From NCBI RefSeq assembly GCF_000023105.1, contig NC_012669.1, positions 1,922,001 through 1,986,000 of the forward strand: a DNA stretch of 64,000 nucleotides, in the 5' to 3' direction. Shown one piece after another: positions 1 to 8,346 of this stretch. Origin of the DNA: Beutenbergia cavernae DSM 12333 (lineage in GTDB: Bacteria > Actinomycetota > Actinomycetes > Actinomycetales > Beutenbergiaceae). The translations under genes and the position numbers were made by a program. Every line of letters begins with the position of its first letter. Position 1 is the stretch's first letter. Under the pieces are notes generated by a model. The model saw only the letters and a program-made list of their open reading frames with translations. It had not been told where the DNA came from and made no database searches.

Positions 1-534
1 GTGGTGGCGGAGTTCCGCCTCCCGGACACGGACGACATCGGGATCGTGCCGCCCGACCAGCTGGCGACGTTCGCCCCCCACCGCGTGTACGGGACGTGCA
101 CGCAGGTGGTCCGCGTCGAGGTCAACGTGCACACGGGCGAGCTGCGGGTGCCGGAGCTGCTGTGCGTGCTGGACTGCGGCACCCCGATCAACCCTGCGGC
201 CACGATCGGGCAGGCGGAGGGCGGCATCCTGCAGGGTCTCGGCCTCGCGGTCATGGAGGAGCACCTGCTCGTCGCGGGGGTGCCTCGGACCACGAGCCTC
301 GAGAACTACCTCGCGCCCACCATCACCGACACGCCGCTGATGACGACGCTCTTCGTCCCGGGGCGCGAGGACTCCGGACCGTTCGGGGCCAAGGGCATGT
401 CCGAGGTCGTCGTCGTCCCCACGCCGCCGGCGATCGCGGCGGCGATCCTCGACGCCGTCGGCGTGCTGCCGCGGGAGCTGCCGGTGACGCCGGAACGGCT
501 CCTGACCCTGCTGGAGGAGGCCCCGTGCGCGTGA
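1..534 (+). CDS. Molybdenum hydroxylase large (molybdopterin-binding) subunit, C-terminal fragment
   Basis: This is the C-terminal end of the molybdopterin-binding subunit of a xanthine dehydrogenase/aldehyde oxidase-family hydroxylase. The reading frame is open to the left edge, and only 177 of roughly 750 expected residues are present. Visible hallmarks are the pattern around CGTPINPAATIGQAEGG and the late GPFGAKGMSE motif, whose Glu matches the active-site base of the family. The family hydroxylates N-heterocycles or aldehydes with water-derived oxygen. The stop codon overlaps the start of the iron-sulfur subunit, so translation is coupled. The substrate cannot be read from this fragment. 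The true start lies outside the window. Confidence 0.93.
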   Translation: MVAEFRLPDTDDIGIVPPDQLATFAPHRVYGTCTQVVRVEVNVHTGELRVPELLCVLDCGTPINPAATIGQAEGGILQGLGLAVMEEHLLVAGVPRTTSLENYLAPTITDTPLMTTLFVPGREDSGPFGAKGMSEVVVVPTPPAIAAAILDAVGVLPRELPVTPERLLTLLEEAPCA

Positions 535-1013
535 ACGGCACCGACGTCGGCGACGTCCCCGAGGAGCAGCACGGCCTGCGCCTGCTCGACTACCTGCGCG
601 ACGTCAGCGGCCTCACGGGGGCGAAGGAGGGCTGCGGCATGGGTGAGTGCGGCAGCTGCACGGTGGTCGTGGACGGCCGCGCGCTCACCTCGTGCCTCGT
701 GCTCGTGGGCCAGGTCCTGGACGCCGACGTCCGCACGGTCGAGGGCCTCGAGGCCGCCGGCCACGCCGCGCTGCAGGAGGCGTTCGTCGCGCGTCAGGCC
801 GTCCAGTGCGGCTACTGCATCCCCGGAGTCCTGAACTCCTGCTCTGCCCTCCTGGACCGCGAGGCCGATCCGGACGACGACGCCATCCGGCGCGCGCTCG
901 ACGGGAACCTGTGCCGGTGCACGGGCTACAACCGGTTCTACGACGCCGTGCACGACGCCGCGTGCGCCCGCCGGACCGCGCCGGCGGGAGCCGACGCCGG
1001 GGAGTCCTCATGA
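525..1013 (+). CDS. Molybdenum hydroxylase small subunit, two [2Fe-2S] clusters
   Basis: Electron-transfer subunit of the molybdenum hydroxylase, 162 residues, the usual size. The GTG start at 525 overlaps the large-subunit stop by 10 bases; it is chosen because the protein then begins VRVNGTDVGD, just ahead of the conserved LLDYLRD segment. The plant-ferredoxin-type cluster motif CGMGECGSC is followed by a further Cys in ALTSCLV. The helical cluster domain has CGYC and CRCTGYNRFYDAV. Electrons would pass from the molybdenum centre through the two clusters to the FAD subunit encoded next (ATGA overlap). Confidence 0.95.
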   Translation: MRVNGTDVGDVPEEQHGLRLLDYLRDVSGLTGAKEGCGMGECGSCTVVVDGRALTSCLVLVGQVLDADVRTVEGLEAAGHAALQEAFVARQAVQCGYCIPGVLNSCSALLDREADPDDDAIRRALDGNLCRCTGYNRFYDAVHDAACARRTAPAGADAGESS

Positions 1014-1915
1014 ACCCAGCACCTCCGCGCGTGCTCCGCCCGGGCACGGCCGGCGACGTGGCGACCCTCCTGGCCGCGCACACCCCGCAGCCGCGGCTGC
1101 TCGCGGGTGGCACGGACCTGCTGGTACAACGCCGGGCCGGGCTCGACGCGGCCGTGCTCCTCGACGTCACCGGCCTGGCCGGTTCGGCGCCAGCCGTCGC
1201 CCGGGACGCGGCGTCCGCGTCCCTGACGATCTCCGCGGTGCATCCGCTCAGTGACGTCGCCTCGGCACTCGGTGACGACGTCGCGACGCTGCGTGCCGCG
1301 ATCGACGAGTTCGCCTCCACCACGATCCGCAACCGGGCCACGATCGGCGGGAACCTCGTCACCGGCTCACCCGCGGCCGACACGGTTCCCGCGCTCCTCG
1401 CCGCGGGCGCCGTCGTCGACGTCGTGACGCCGGAGGGATCCCGCCGCACCGTGCCCCTCGCCGACTTCCTGCTCGGCCCCCGTCGCGTCGATCTCGGCGC
1501 CGGGGAGTGGGTGGCGTCGGTGACGGTCCCCGCGCCGCTGTCCGGAGGAGGCGATGCTGCGGGCGTGCTCGAGGGCGGCTTCCGGAAGATCGGCGGCCGG
1601 CGCGCGCAGGCCATCTCCCTCCTCAGCCTCGCGTGGCAGTGGCGTCGGACGGCGGACGGTCGCCTCAGCGACGTCCGCCTCGCCATGGGCGCCGTCGCGC
1701 CGACGGTCGTCCGGCTCGCCGCGGCCGAGGCACTGCTCGAGGGCGAGGCGCCGACGGCGGAGCTGACGGCTGCTGCCGCCGCTGTGGTCGGCGAGGACAT
1801 CCGCCCGATCGACGACCTGCGCGCGAGCGCCGCCTACCGGCGGCGGTGCGCGGCGGGCCTCCTGCGCGAGGTGCTCGCCACCCCCCGCACGACCACGAGA
1901 GAGAAGGACCTGTGA
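1010..1915 (+). CDS. Molybdenum hydroxylase medium (FAD-binding) subunit
   Basis: FAD subunit (301 residues) of the three-subunit hydroxylase. The FAD-binding motifs are AGGTDLL near residue 30 and TIGGNLVTGSPAADT near residue 115, the latter matching the family pattern ATIGGN-x-A/T-x-SPAAD. A CO-dehydrogenase flavoprotein C-terminal-like domain follows (KIGGRRAQAIS). The start at 1010 gives an ATGA overlap with the small subunit, and the stop overlaps the next GTG start. The gene order large-small-medium and separate subunits resemble cytosine-dinucleotide hydroxylases, which fits the mocA gene downstream. Confidence 0.94.
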   Translation: MNPAPPRVLRPGTAGDVATLLAAHTPQPRLLAGGTDLLVQRRAGLDAAVLLDVTGLAGSAPAVARDAASASLTISAVHPLSDVASALGDDVATLRAAIDEFASTTIRNRATIGGNLVTGSPAADTVPALLAAGAVVDVVTPEGSRRTVPLADFLLGPRRVDLGAGEWVASVTVPAPLSGGGDAAGVLEGGFRKIGGRRAQAISLLSLAWQWRRTADGRLSDVRLAMGAVAPTVVRLAAAEALLEGEAPTAELTAAAAAVVGEDIRPIDDLRASAAYRRRCAAGLLREVLATPRTTTREKDL

Positions 1916-2889
1916 ACGTAGGCGTCACCGTCCGGCTGGACCAGCCGATCACCGAGGCCGCCCGATGGGCGCAGCGCGCCGAGGACCTGGGGTTCTCGAG
2001 CGTGTGGCTGGCCGACCACTACTTCCACCGGGACGTCGCGGCGGCCCTGGCGCTCATGATGACCGCGACCCGGCGCGTCCGCCTGGGTACCGCCGTCGTC
2101 TCGCCCTTCCTGCGCCACCCGACGCTCCTGGCGAGCCTCGCGGCCACGCTGCGCGAGATCGGGCCCGACCGCTTCGTGCTCGGCCTCGGCGCCGGCGGCT
2201 ACGAGTTCGCCGGCGAGATGGGCATCTCGATGCGGCGGCCCCTGCAGCTGACGAGGGAGGCCGTCGACATCATCCGCCAGCTCACCGCCGGGACCGCGGA
2301 CGTACGGGGCGAGACGTTCAGTGCCGACGGCTCCGCGCTGCGTTGGCCGGCCCAGGACGGCCCGCTCTACCTCGCCGCGCGCGGCCCGAAGATGCTCGAG
2401 CTCGCCGGCTCGTGCGCCGACGGCGTCATCACCCACGGGATCTCCGACGGCCACATCACGTTCGTGCAGGAGCGGGTGGCCGCCGGCGCCGCCGACCGCG
2501 CGAGCGGTCGTGCGGAGGTCTGCCTCATGCTCGACGTCGAGATCGGCGACGACCGCGCCGCCGCGCTGCGCGCTCTGGCTCCCCGCTGCGTGACGATGGC
2601 CGGCGGCGCCTACGCCGACGAGCTCATCGAGGTGTACGGGCTCGACCGCGACGAGGTCGCCGCGCTGCGCACCACCGTCCGCAGCGGCGATCGTGCCCTG
2701 GCTGCGAGTCAGGTCACGCCGGCCATGGCCGAGGCGTTCGGGCTCGCCGGCGCGGCGGACGAGGTGGCCGACGGCCTCCGTCGCCTTGCCGACCGCGGCG
2801 TCGACGAGGTCATCGTCTCCGTCGGCGGCAGCGACCCTGCCGCCGTCGACCGTCAGCTGTCCGCCCTCGCGCAGGAAGTCTTCGCATGA
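1912..2889 (+). CDS. LLM-class (luciferase-like/F420-dependent) oxidoreductase
   Basis: A 325-residue TIM-barrel flavin/F420 oxidoreductase of the luciferase-like superfamily. It starts NVGVTVRLDQP and shows WLADHYF (early DH pair near the cofactor), LGTAVVSPFLRHP, RFVLGLGAGG and a long helical C-terminus. The GTG start overlaps the stop of the FAD subunit by four bases. Family members reduce or oxidise substrates with F420 or FMN. The fgd gene in the same run makes F420H2 a reasonable donor, but that is inference. The substrate is unknown; methylene-H4MPT reductase-like or monooxygenase roles cannot be separated by eye. Confidence 0.85.
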   Translation: MNVGVTVRLDQPITEAARWAQRAEDLGFSSVWLADHYFHRDVAAALALMMTATRRVRLGTAVVSPFLRHPTLLASLAATLREIGPDRFVLGLGAGGYEFAGEMGISMRRPLQLTREAVDIIRQLTAGTADVRGETFSADGSALRWPAQDGPLYLAARGPKMLELAGSCADGVITHGISDGHITFVQERVAAGAADRASGRAEVCLMLDVEIGDDRAAALRALAPRCVTMAGGAYADELIEVYGLDRDEVAALRTTVRSGDRALAASQVTPAMAEAFGLAGAADEVADGLRRLADRGVDEVIVSVGGSDPAAVDRQLSALAQEVFA

Positions 2890-3998
2890 GCACCCTCCCG
2901 TCCTCCGTCACCGTCCTGGGCTCCGGCGCCGGGGCGCTGTCCAGCGCCACCGAGCTCTCCCTCGCCGGCGTCGACGTCACGGTCGCCGACTTCGAGCGGT
3001 TCCGCGCGAGCATCGACGCCATCGCGGCCAGCGGCGTCATCCGCCTCCGGTCGCCGTGGCACGGGATCACCGAGACGCCGGCCCGCGCGAGCCTCGACCC
3101 CGCCGCCGCGGCCGCCGCGGCCGACGTCGTCGTCGTCTCCGTGCCGGCGTTCGGTCACGACACGTTCGCGACCCTGCTCGCGGAGCACGTCCGCCCGGGC
3201 TCCCAGGTGATCTTCGCGGGCGAGGGCGGCGGCAGCCTCGCGCTCGTCGCCGCGATGCAGCGCGCCGGCCGCACGCTCGATGTCGACGTCGCCGAGCTCA
3301 ACAGCCTCCCGTACGGCGCGCGGGTGCGCGCGCCCGGCCTCATCACTGCCTCGCGCAAGGTCGGCGGCACGATCGCCGCCGGCATGCCGGCGGGGAACGC
3401 CGCCGTCGCGACGGCGTGCGCGATCTGGCCGTCCGTGAGCGCCGGTGAGAGCGTGCTCGAGACGGTGCTGCTGAACTTCAACGCGATCGACCACGTCCCG
3501 CCGATCCTGGCGAACCTCGGCGCGATCGAGGGCCGCCCCGGCAAGTTCCTGCTGTGGGGCGAGGGCGCGAGCCCGGCCGTGGCCCGGTTCATCGGGGCGA
3601 TCGACGCCGAGCTGGTCGCGATCCGCCGCGAGCTGGGCTTCGCGAACCTCAAGGGGTACGAGGAGTACCTCGTCGAGCAGGGTTTCGCGCCGGAGGTGCT
3701 CGGCGACCTGCACGCCACCCTGGCCTCGTCGGCCTTCGCCGACTCGACGTTCGGCACCGGGCCTCGGGCGCTCGAGAGCCGGTACATCACCGAGGACGTG
3801 CCGTACGCGCTCTGCCTCATGGCGTCGATCGGTCTCGAGGTGGGCGTCGCGACGCCGACGATCGACTCGATGATCCACCTGGCCGGCGTGGCGACCGGCA
3901 CGGACTACCGGGCCGCGGGCCGCACCCTCGACGTGTTCGGCCTCGCGGGCCTCGGCCGCGACGGGCTCCTCGAGGCGACGAGGACCGGGCGATGGTGA
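2886..3998 (+). CDS. NAD/NADP octopine/nopaline dehydrogenase-family protein
   Basis: A 370-residue protein with an N-terminal Rossmann fold (VTVLGSGAGALSSATELSLAG) and a helical C-terminal domain in which N-A-I-D-H-V-P (residues about 201-207) matches the opine dehydrogenase catalytic region around the conserved His. Opine dehydrogenases reversibly condense an amino acid with a 2-oxo acid using NAD(P)H. Here the enzyme may act on a product of the pathway. It overlaps both neighbours by a few bases, so it belongs to the same transcript. The substrate is unknown. Confidence 0.82.
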   Translation: MSTLPSSVTVLGSGAGALSSATELSLAGVDVTVADFERFRASIDAIAASGVIRLRSPWHGITETPARASLDPAAAAAAADVVVVSVPAFGHDTFATLLAEHVRPGSQVIFAGEGGGSLALVAAMQRAGRTLDVDVAELNSLPYGARVRAPGLITASRKVGGTIAAGMPAGNAAVATACAIWPSVSAGESVLETVLLNFNAIDHVPPILANLGAIEGRPGKFLLWGEGASPAVARFIGAIDAELVAIRRELGFANLKGYEEYLVEQGFAPEVLGDLHATLASSAFADSTFGTGPRALESRYITEDVPYALCLMASIGLEVGVATPTIDSMIHLAGVATGTDYRAAGRTLDVFGLAGLGRDGLLEATRTGRW

Positions 3999-5197
3999 CG
4001 TACGACGCCGCGACCACCTCGGTGACGGTGCCCGGCCTCGTCAACATGCACGACCACCTCCGCGCGTTCGTGCCGGGATCCGTGGCGTCGGAGGGCGCAC
4101 CGCTGGGCGAGGCGATCAGCGCCGGGAACGCCCGGCAGGCCGTGGCCGGGCCGGCCGAGTACCGCGCGCTCACCGCGCTCGGGGCGGCCCGCCAGGTGGT
4201 GGCCGGCACCACGAGCGTCGTCGACCACGTGTACCCGCTGCACCGCCCGGGCCTCCTCGAGGCCGTCGTCGCGGGGCACGCCGCCGTGGGCGTACGCGGC
4301 TACGTCGCGCTGGGCATCATGACCCGCGGCGCCGACGGGCTCACGACGTCCGTGGCCGACGTCGTCTCCCTGGCCGAGCGCACCGCGGACGAGCTGCTCC
4401 CGCGCGAGCAGCTGTTCCTCGCGCCTGTGTCGCTGCGGCAGAACGCGCCGGAGGACTACGCGCAGGCCGTGCGGGCCGCCGACCGGCTCGGGTTGCGGCT
4501 GTACACGCACATCTCCGAGAACCGCGCCGAGGTCGACGCGTGCCTCGCGGAGCACGGGGTGCGGCCGATCGGGCTCCTCGACCGGGCCGGGTTCCTGCGG
4601 CCCGGCACCGTCCTGGTGCACGGGGTGGAGCTGACCGACGCCGAGATCGACCTCCTCGCCGAGCGCGGAGTCGCCCTCGTGTACTGCCCGACGAACCATC
4701 TGCGCTTCGCGAAGGGTGTCGCCCGCGTGGTCGACCTGCTCGACGCCGGTGTGCCCGTGACGCTGGGCGTCGACGGCATGGAGAGCCTCGTCCACGAGAT
4801 GCGCCAGGCCGTCTACGCCCAGGGACAGGCGGCGGGAGACCCCGGTGCGTTGTCCTCCTCCGCCGCGTTCGCGATGGCGACGGCGACGGCGTCGGGCGTG
4901 CTCGGCCTTCCCGGCGACGGATCCGGGGGCGATCTCGTGCGGCTGGACGTCGGCGCCCCCGCGTGGCAGCCGCTGGTCGACCCGCTGTGGTCCCTCGTGC
5001 ACCGCGCCTCGCCCGCGCACGTCACCGACGTGCACGTTGCCGGGCGCCCCATCCTCCGCGACGGCGTGCTCCTGTCGGCCGACGTCGCCGAGCTGGCCGC
5101 CGAGGCGGCGTCCGCGATCCGGACGCTCGCCGAGCGGACCGGTTCCCGTCCATCCAGCGGGGTGGACACCCTTCCCCGCGTTGCTCCCCCTCAGTGA
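3992..5197 (+). CDS. Amidohydrolase-superfamily deaminase/chlorohydrolase-like enzyme
   Basis: A 401-residue metal-dependent hydrolase of the SAH-deaminase/TrzN/AtzB-like branch. The metal-binding HxH lies in LVNMHDHLR near the N-terminus. Further ligands appear in LYTHISEN (His), VLVHGVEL (His) and TLGVDGMES (Asp). CPTNHLRFAKG is typical of this branch (SAH/MTA deaminase CPxSN-type loop). Deamination or dechlorination of an N-heterocycle would suit a molybdenum hydroxylase operon. The N-terminus is short, so the outer beta-sandwich domain is reduced. It begins 7 bases inside the opine dehydrogenase gene. Confidence 0.85.
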   Translation: MVTYDAATTSVTVPGLVNMHDHLRAFVPGSVASEGAPLGEAISAGNARQAVAGPAEYRALTALGAARQVVAGTTSVVDHVYPLHRPGLLEAVVAGHAAVGVRGYVALGIMTRGADGLTTSVADVVSLAERTADELLPREQLFLAPVSLRQNAPEDYAQAVRAADRLGLRLYTHISENRAEVDACLAEHGVRPIGLLDRAGFLRPGTVLVHGVELTDAEIDLLAERGVALVYCPTNHLRFAKGVARVVDLLDAGVPVTLGVDGMESLVHEMRQAVYAQGQAAGDPGALSSSAAFAMATATASGVLGLPGDGSGGDLVRLDVGAPAWQPLVDPLWSLVHRASPAHVTDVHVAGRPILRDGVLLSADVAELAAEAASAIRTLAERTGSRPSSGVDTLPRVAPPQ

Positions 5198-5214
5198 AGA
5201 GACAAGGACCGATC

Positions 5215-6507
5215 ATGCCTGCACGTTCCTCCCGCCTCAGCCGACGCCAGATGCTCGCCCTCACCGGTGGGGCAGCGGCCGGACTCACCCTCACCGCCTG
5301 CGGTACCGGATCCGGGGGCGGCGCGGCGCCGTCGGGCGGCTCCTCCGGTGGCGGCGGCACGCTCGAGCTCTGGGCCAACGCGGCGACAGCCGGTGACTCC
5401 GACTCGCAGCTGCACCAGGCCGCCGCGGCGTTCGGAGAGGCGCACGACGTCACGATCAACATCCAGGGCATCCCGACCGAGGATCTGGTGCCGAAGCTGA
5501 CCACCACGTCCAGCGGCGGGTCCGGCCCCGACCTCGCGATCGTCGACGTCGCCTCCGTGCCACAGCTCGCTGCCGCACAGGTGCTTGCCGACATCACCGA
5601 GCCCAGCGCCGCCGTCGCCGACGCGTTCGGCACGGAGCTGCTCGCGGGAGCCGGCTACGACGGCAAGCAGTTCGGCCTGCCCTACACGACGAACAACGTG
5701 GCGCTCTACTACAACGAGGACCTGCTCTCGGGCGCCGGCATCACCGTGCCGACCACGTGGGACGAGCTGCGCGAGGCCGCCATCGAGCTCACGGGCGGCG
5801 AGCAGTACGGCTACATGATGGGGGCGTCCGGCTTCGGGTCGTTCCTGTTCTGGCCGTGGCTGTGGCAGAACGGCGGGTCGATCCTCACCGAGGACCAGAC
5901 CCAGGCGGCGTTCGCGGACGACCTCGGGCTCGAGGCGTGGGAGTTCTACGCCGGTCTCGCGCTCACGGACCAGGTCGTGCCGTCGGAGTTCATCGCGGCC
6001 AACGCTTCCTGGGACCAGTACGTGGCGCCGTTCGTCCAGGGCCGTGTCGCGATGATGGCGATCGGGCCGTGGGGCACCGCGCCGATCACGGAGGGCAACC
6101 CGGACCTCGCCTGGGGCGTCGCGCCGCTGCCCGGCCAGGCCGAGAACGCGACGACCCTCGGCGGCACCGCGATCGGCGTCGGATACAACAGCCAGCAGGC
6201 CGACCTCGCCTGGCAGTTCGCGGAGTGGGTCACGGCGGCGGATCAGATGCCGTACATCCAGGAGACCGGCAACATCCCCGCGCGGCTGGACGTCATCTCC
6301 TCGGACTGGGCGGCCGAGGACCCCGATCGCCAGGTCTTCATCGAGCAGATCGCCGTCACCCGCGCGCGCCCCGCTCTCCCGGTGTGGGGCGACATCGAGT
6401 GGGGCGTCATGGCCGACGCGTGGGACTCGGTCATCCAGGGCCAGCAGGAACCGGCCGCCGCGCTCACAGCAGCGGCCGAGGCCGCGAACGAGAAGCTCTC
6501 CAGCTAG
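5215..6507 (+). CDS. ABC transporter substrate-binding lipoprotein (CUT1 sugar type)
   Basis: Extracellular solute-binding protein of 430 residues. The signal peptide has a twin-arginine-like SRRQMLAL and a lipobox (LTAC) at about residues 21-24, followed by a Gly/Ser-rich tether. The body matches family 1 binding proteins (LELWANAATAGD, FGLPYTTNNVALYYNEDLL, MMAIGPWGTAP). It starts at ATG 5215 after AAGGACCGATC. Two permease genes follow; no ATPase gene is present. Although the fold is the sugar type, the surroundings suggest the cargo may be the pathway substrate rather than a common sugar. Confidence 0.93.
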   Translation: MPARSSRLSRRQMLALTGGAAAGLTLTACGTGSGGGAAPSGGSSGGGGTLELWANAATAGDSDSQLHQAAAAFGEAHDVTINIQGIPTEDLVPKLTTTSSGGSGPDLAIVDVASVPQLAAAQVLADITEPSAAVADAFGTELLAGAGYDGKQFGLPYTTNNVALYYNEDLLSGAGITVPTTWDELREAAIELTGGEQYGYMMGASGFGSFLFWPWLWQNGGSILTEDQTQAAFADDLGLEAWEFYAGLALTDQVVPSEFIAANASWDQYVAPFVQGRVAMMAIGPWGTAPITEGNPDLAWGVAPLPGQAENATTLGGTAIGVGYNSQQADLAWQFAEWVTAADQMPYIQETGNIPARLDVISSDWAAEDPDRQVFIEQIAVTRARPALPVWGDIEWGVMADAWDSVIQGQQEPAAALTAAAEAANEKLSS

Positions 6508-6520
6508 TCCGTACCCCGGG

Positions 6521-6545
6521 CGGGCCGCCTGTTCGAGGCGGCCCG
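6521..6545 (+). terminator. Intercistronic hairpin after the binding-protein gene
   Basis: A perfect 10-bp stem (CGGGCCGCCT paired with AGGCGGCCCG, loop GTTCG) lies in the 63-base gap between the binding-protein and permease genes. There is no U-tract. It probably lowers downstream transcription or protects the upstream mRNA, so that more binding protein than permease is made. Confidence 0.6.
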
Positions 6546-6570
6546 TCGCAGGACACGAGCCAGGGACGAC

Positions 6571-7521
6571 ATGTCAACCATCACCTCCGCCCGCCCCGAG
6601 ACGGCGACGCCCGGCGCAACCGCAGCCCGGCGCCGTCGGCTGCGCGCCCGGCGCCTCGAACCGTTCGCGTACATCGCCCCGGCGTTCGTCGCGCTCGCGG
6701 TGATCATCGGGTACCCGGTGTTCAACGCCATCGGCACGAGCTTCCTGAACGCGAGCCTGCTGCGGCCCGGGCAGGACACGTTCGCCGGCCTGGCGAACTA
6801 CTCCAACCTGTTCGCCAGCCCCACGTTCTGGACCGTCACCGCCCGCACGCTGGTGTGGGCCGGGGCGGCCCTCGTGGTGCAGGTCGGCCTCGGCCTGCTC
6901 ATCGCGACCACGTTGAACAAGCGGCTCCTCGCCCGGGGCGCGATCCGGACGACGCTCATCGTCCCGTGGGTCGTACCGACCGTGCTGGTCGCGCTCATCT
7001 GGCGCTTCCTGCTCGACCCGGTCTCGGGGCCGATCAACTCCGTGCTGCGCAGCAGCGGGCTGCTGGACGACCCGCCGGTGTGGCTCGCGGACCCCACCTG
7101 GGCCCTGCCGGTGCTCGTGCTCATCAGCGCGTGGAAGTGGACGCCGTTCACCGCGGTGATCCTGCTCGCCGGGATGCAGCAGATCCCGCCGGAGCAGTAC
7201 GAGGCGGCGATGGTCGACGGCGCCAGCCCCTGGCAGCGGTTCTTCCACGTCACGATCCCGAGCATCCGCACGTCGCTCGCGCTCGTCACGCTGACCACGA
7301 TCTCGGGGGCGATCAACAACTTCAACGGGATCTGGATGTTCACGCGCGGCGGCCCCGTCGGCGCGACGGAGATCCTCACGACCTACGCGTACCGGACGGC
7401 GTTCATGGAGTTCGACTTCGGGAAGGCGTCGGCCATCTCGGTCGTCATCTTCGTGCTGATGATGGTCCTCGCGGTCACGTACTTCTACGTGGTCGAGGGC
7501 CGCAAGGGGGAGAAGCGGTGA
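6571..7521 (+). CDS. ABC transporter permease (MalF/UgpA type)
   Basis: A 316-residue inner-membrane permease. About six transmembrane segments are seen, beginning at PFAYIAPAFVALAVIIGYPVF. The EAA loop is at EQYEAAMVDGASPWQRFFHVTIP, which contacts the ATPase. The ATG start follows a purine-rich CAGGGACGAC. The stop overlaps the GTG start of the second permease (GTGA). The partner binding protein lies upstream. The ATPase must come from elsewhere, as is usual for actinobacterial CUT1 importers that share one MsiK-type ATPase. Confidence 0.94.
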   Translation: MSTITSARPETATPGATAARRRRLRARRLEPFAYIAPAFVALAVIIGYPVFNAIGTSFLNASLLRPGQDTFAGLANYSNLFASPTFWTVTARTLVWAGAALVVQVGLGLLIATTLNKRLLARGAIRTTLIVPWVVPTVLVALIWRFLLDPVSGPINSVLRSSGLLDDPPVWLADPTWALPVLVLISAWKWTPFTAVILLAGMQQIPPEQYEAAMVDGASPWQRFFHVTIPSIRTSLALVTLTTISGAINNFNGIWMFTRGGPVGATEILTTYAYRTAFMEFDFGKASAISVVIFVLMMVLAVTYFYVVEGRKGEKR

Positions 7522-8345
7522 GGCGCACCCGCACCCGCGCCTCGTTCGGCGCGCACCTCGTCGCCGTCGTCCTCATCCTCGGCACGGTCCTGCCGTTCCT
7601 GTGGATGCTGGTGTCGTCGTTCAAGACACCGAGCGAGCTCAACGGCGTCGACAAGCGACTCCTGCCGTCAGGGCTGTTCCTGGGCAACTACACGAAGCTG
7701 CTCGACACCAACTTCCTCACGTACTTCGGGAACTCGGTGATCGTCGCTGCGGCGACGACGATCGTCGCGCTGTTGCTGGCGATCCTCGCCGGCTACGGCT
7801 TCGCCCGGTTCACCTTCATCGGCAACCGGGGCATGCTGCTCGTCGTCGTGGCCGCCCAGATGTTCCCGGCGGTCATGCTCGCCATCCCGCTCTTCATCAC
7901 CGTGAAGAACCTGGGACTGCTCGACTCGCTCGTCGGGCTCGTCGTCGTGTACGTCTCGTTCGCGCTGCCGTTCTGCATCTGGCTCATGCGCAACTACTTT
8001 CTCGCCGTCCCGGTGGAGACGGAGGAGGCGGCGCTCATCGACGGATGCACCCGGTTCCGCGCGCTGTGGCGCGTCGTGCTGCCGCCGGCGCTGCCTGGCG
8101 TCATGGCCGCCGCCGTGTTCACGATCATCCAGGTGTGGGAGGAGTTCCTGTACGCAAACACCTTCATCGACACGGACAGCAAGCGGACCCTCTCGGTGGG
8201 ACTCAACTCGCTCATCGGCGAGTTCACGACCGACTGGGGTCGCCTGCTCGCCGCCGGCGTGCTCGTGATGATCCCGGTGCTGCTCATCTTCGGGTACCTG
8301 CAGCGGTACGTGACGCAGATCGCCGGAGGAGGGGTGAAGGGCTGA
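7518..8345 (+). CDS. ABC transporter permease (MalG/UgpE type)
   Basis: The second permease, 275 residues, with six transmembrane helices, the first at HLVAVVLILGTVLPFLWMLVSSFK. The EAA loop (VETEEAALIDGCTRFRALW) is present. The FKTPSEL segment after helix 1 is typical of MalG-type permeases. The GTG start overlaps the previous stop by four bases. The downstream amidohydrolase starts one base after this gene ends, which ties the importer to that enzyme. Confidence 0.94.
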   Translation: MRRTRTRASFGAHLVAVVLILGTVLPFLWMLVSSFKTPSELNGVDKRLLPSGLFLGNYTKLLDTNFLTYFGNSVIVAAATTIVALLLAILAGYGFARFTFIGNRGMLLVVVAAQMFPAVMLAIPLFITVKNLGLLDSLVGLVVVYVSFALPFCIWLMRNYFLAVPVETEEAALIDGCTRFRALWRVVLPPALPGVMAAAVFTIIQVWEEFLYANTFIDTDSKRTLSVGLNSLIGEFTTDWGRLLAAGVLVMIPVLLIFGYLQRYVTQIAGGGVKG

Positions 8346-8346
8346 G

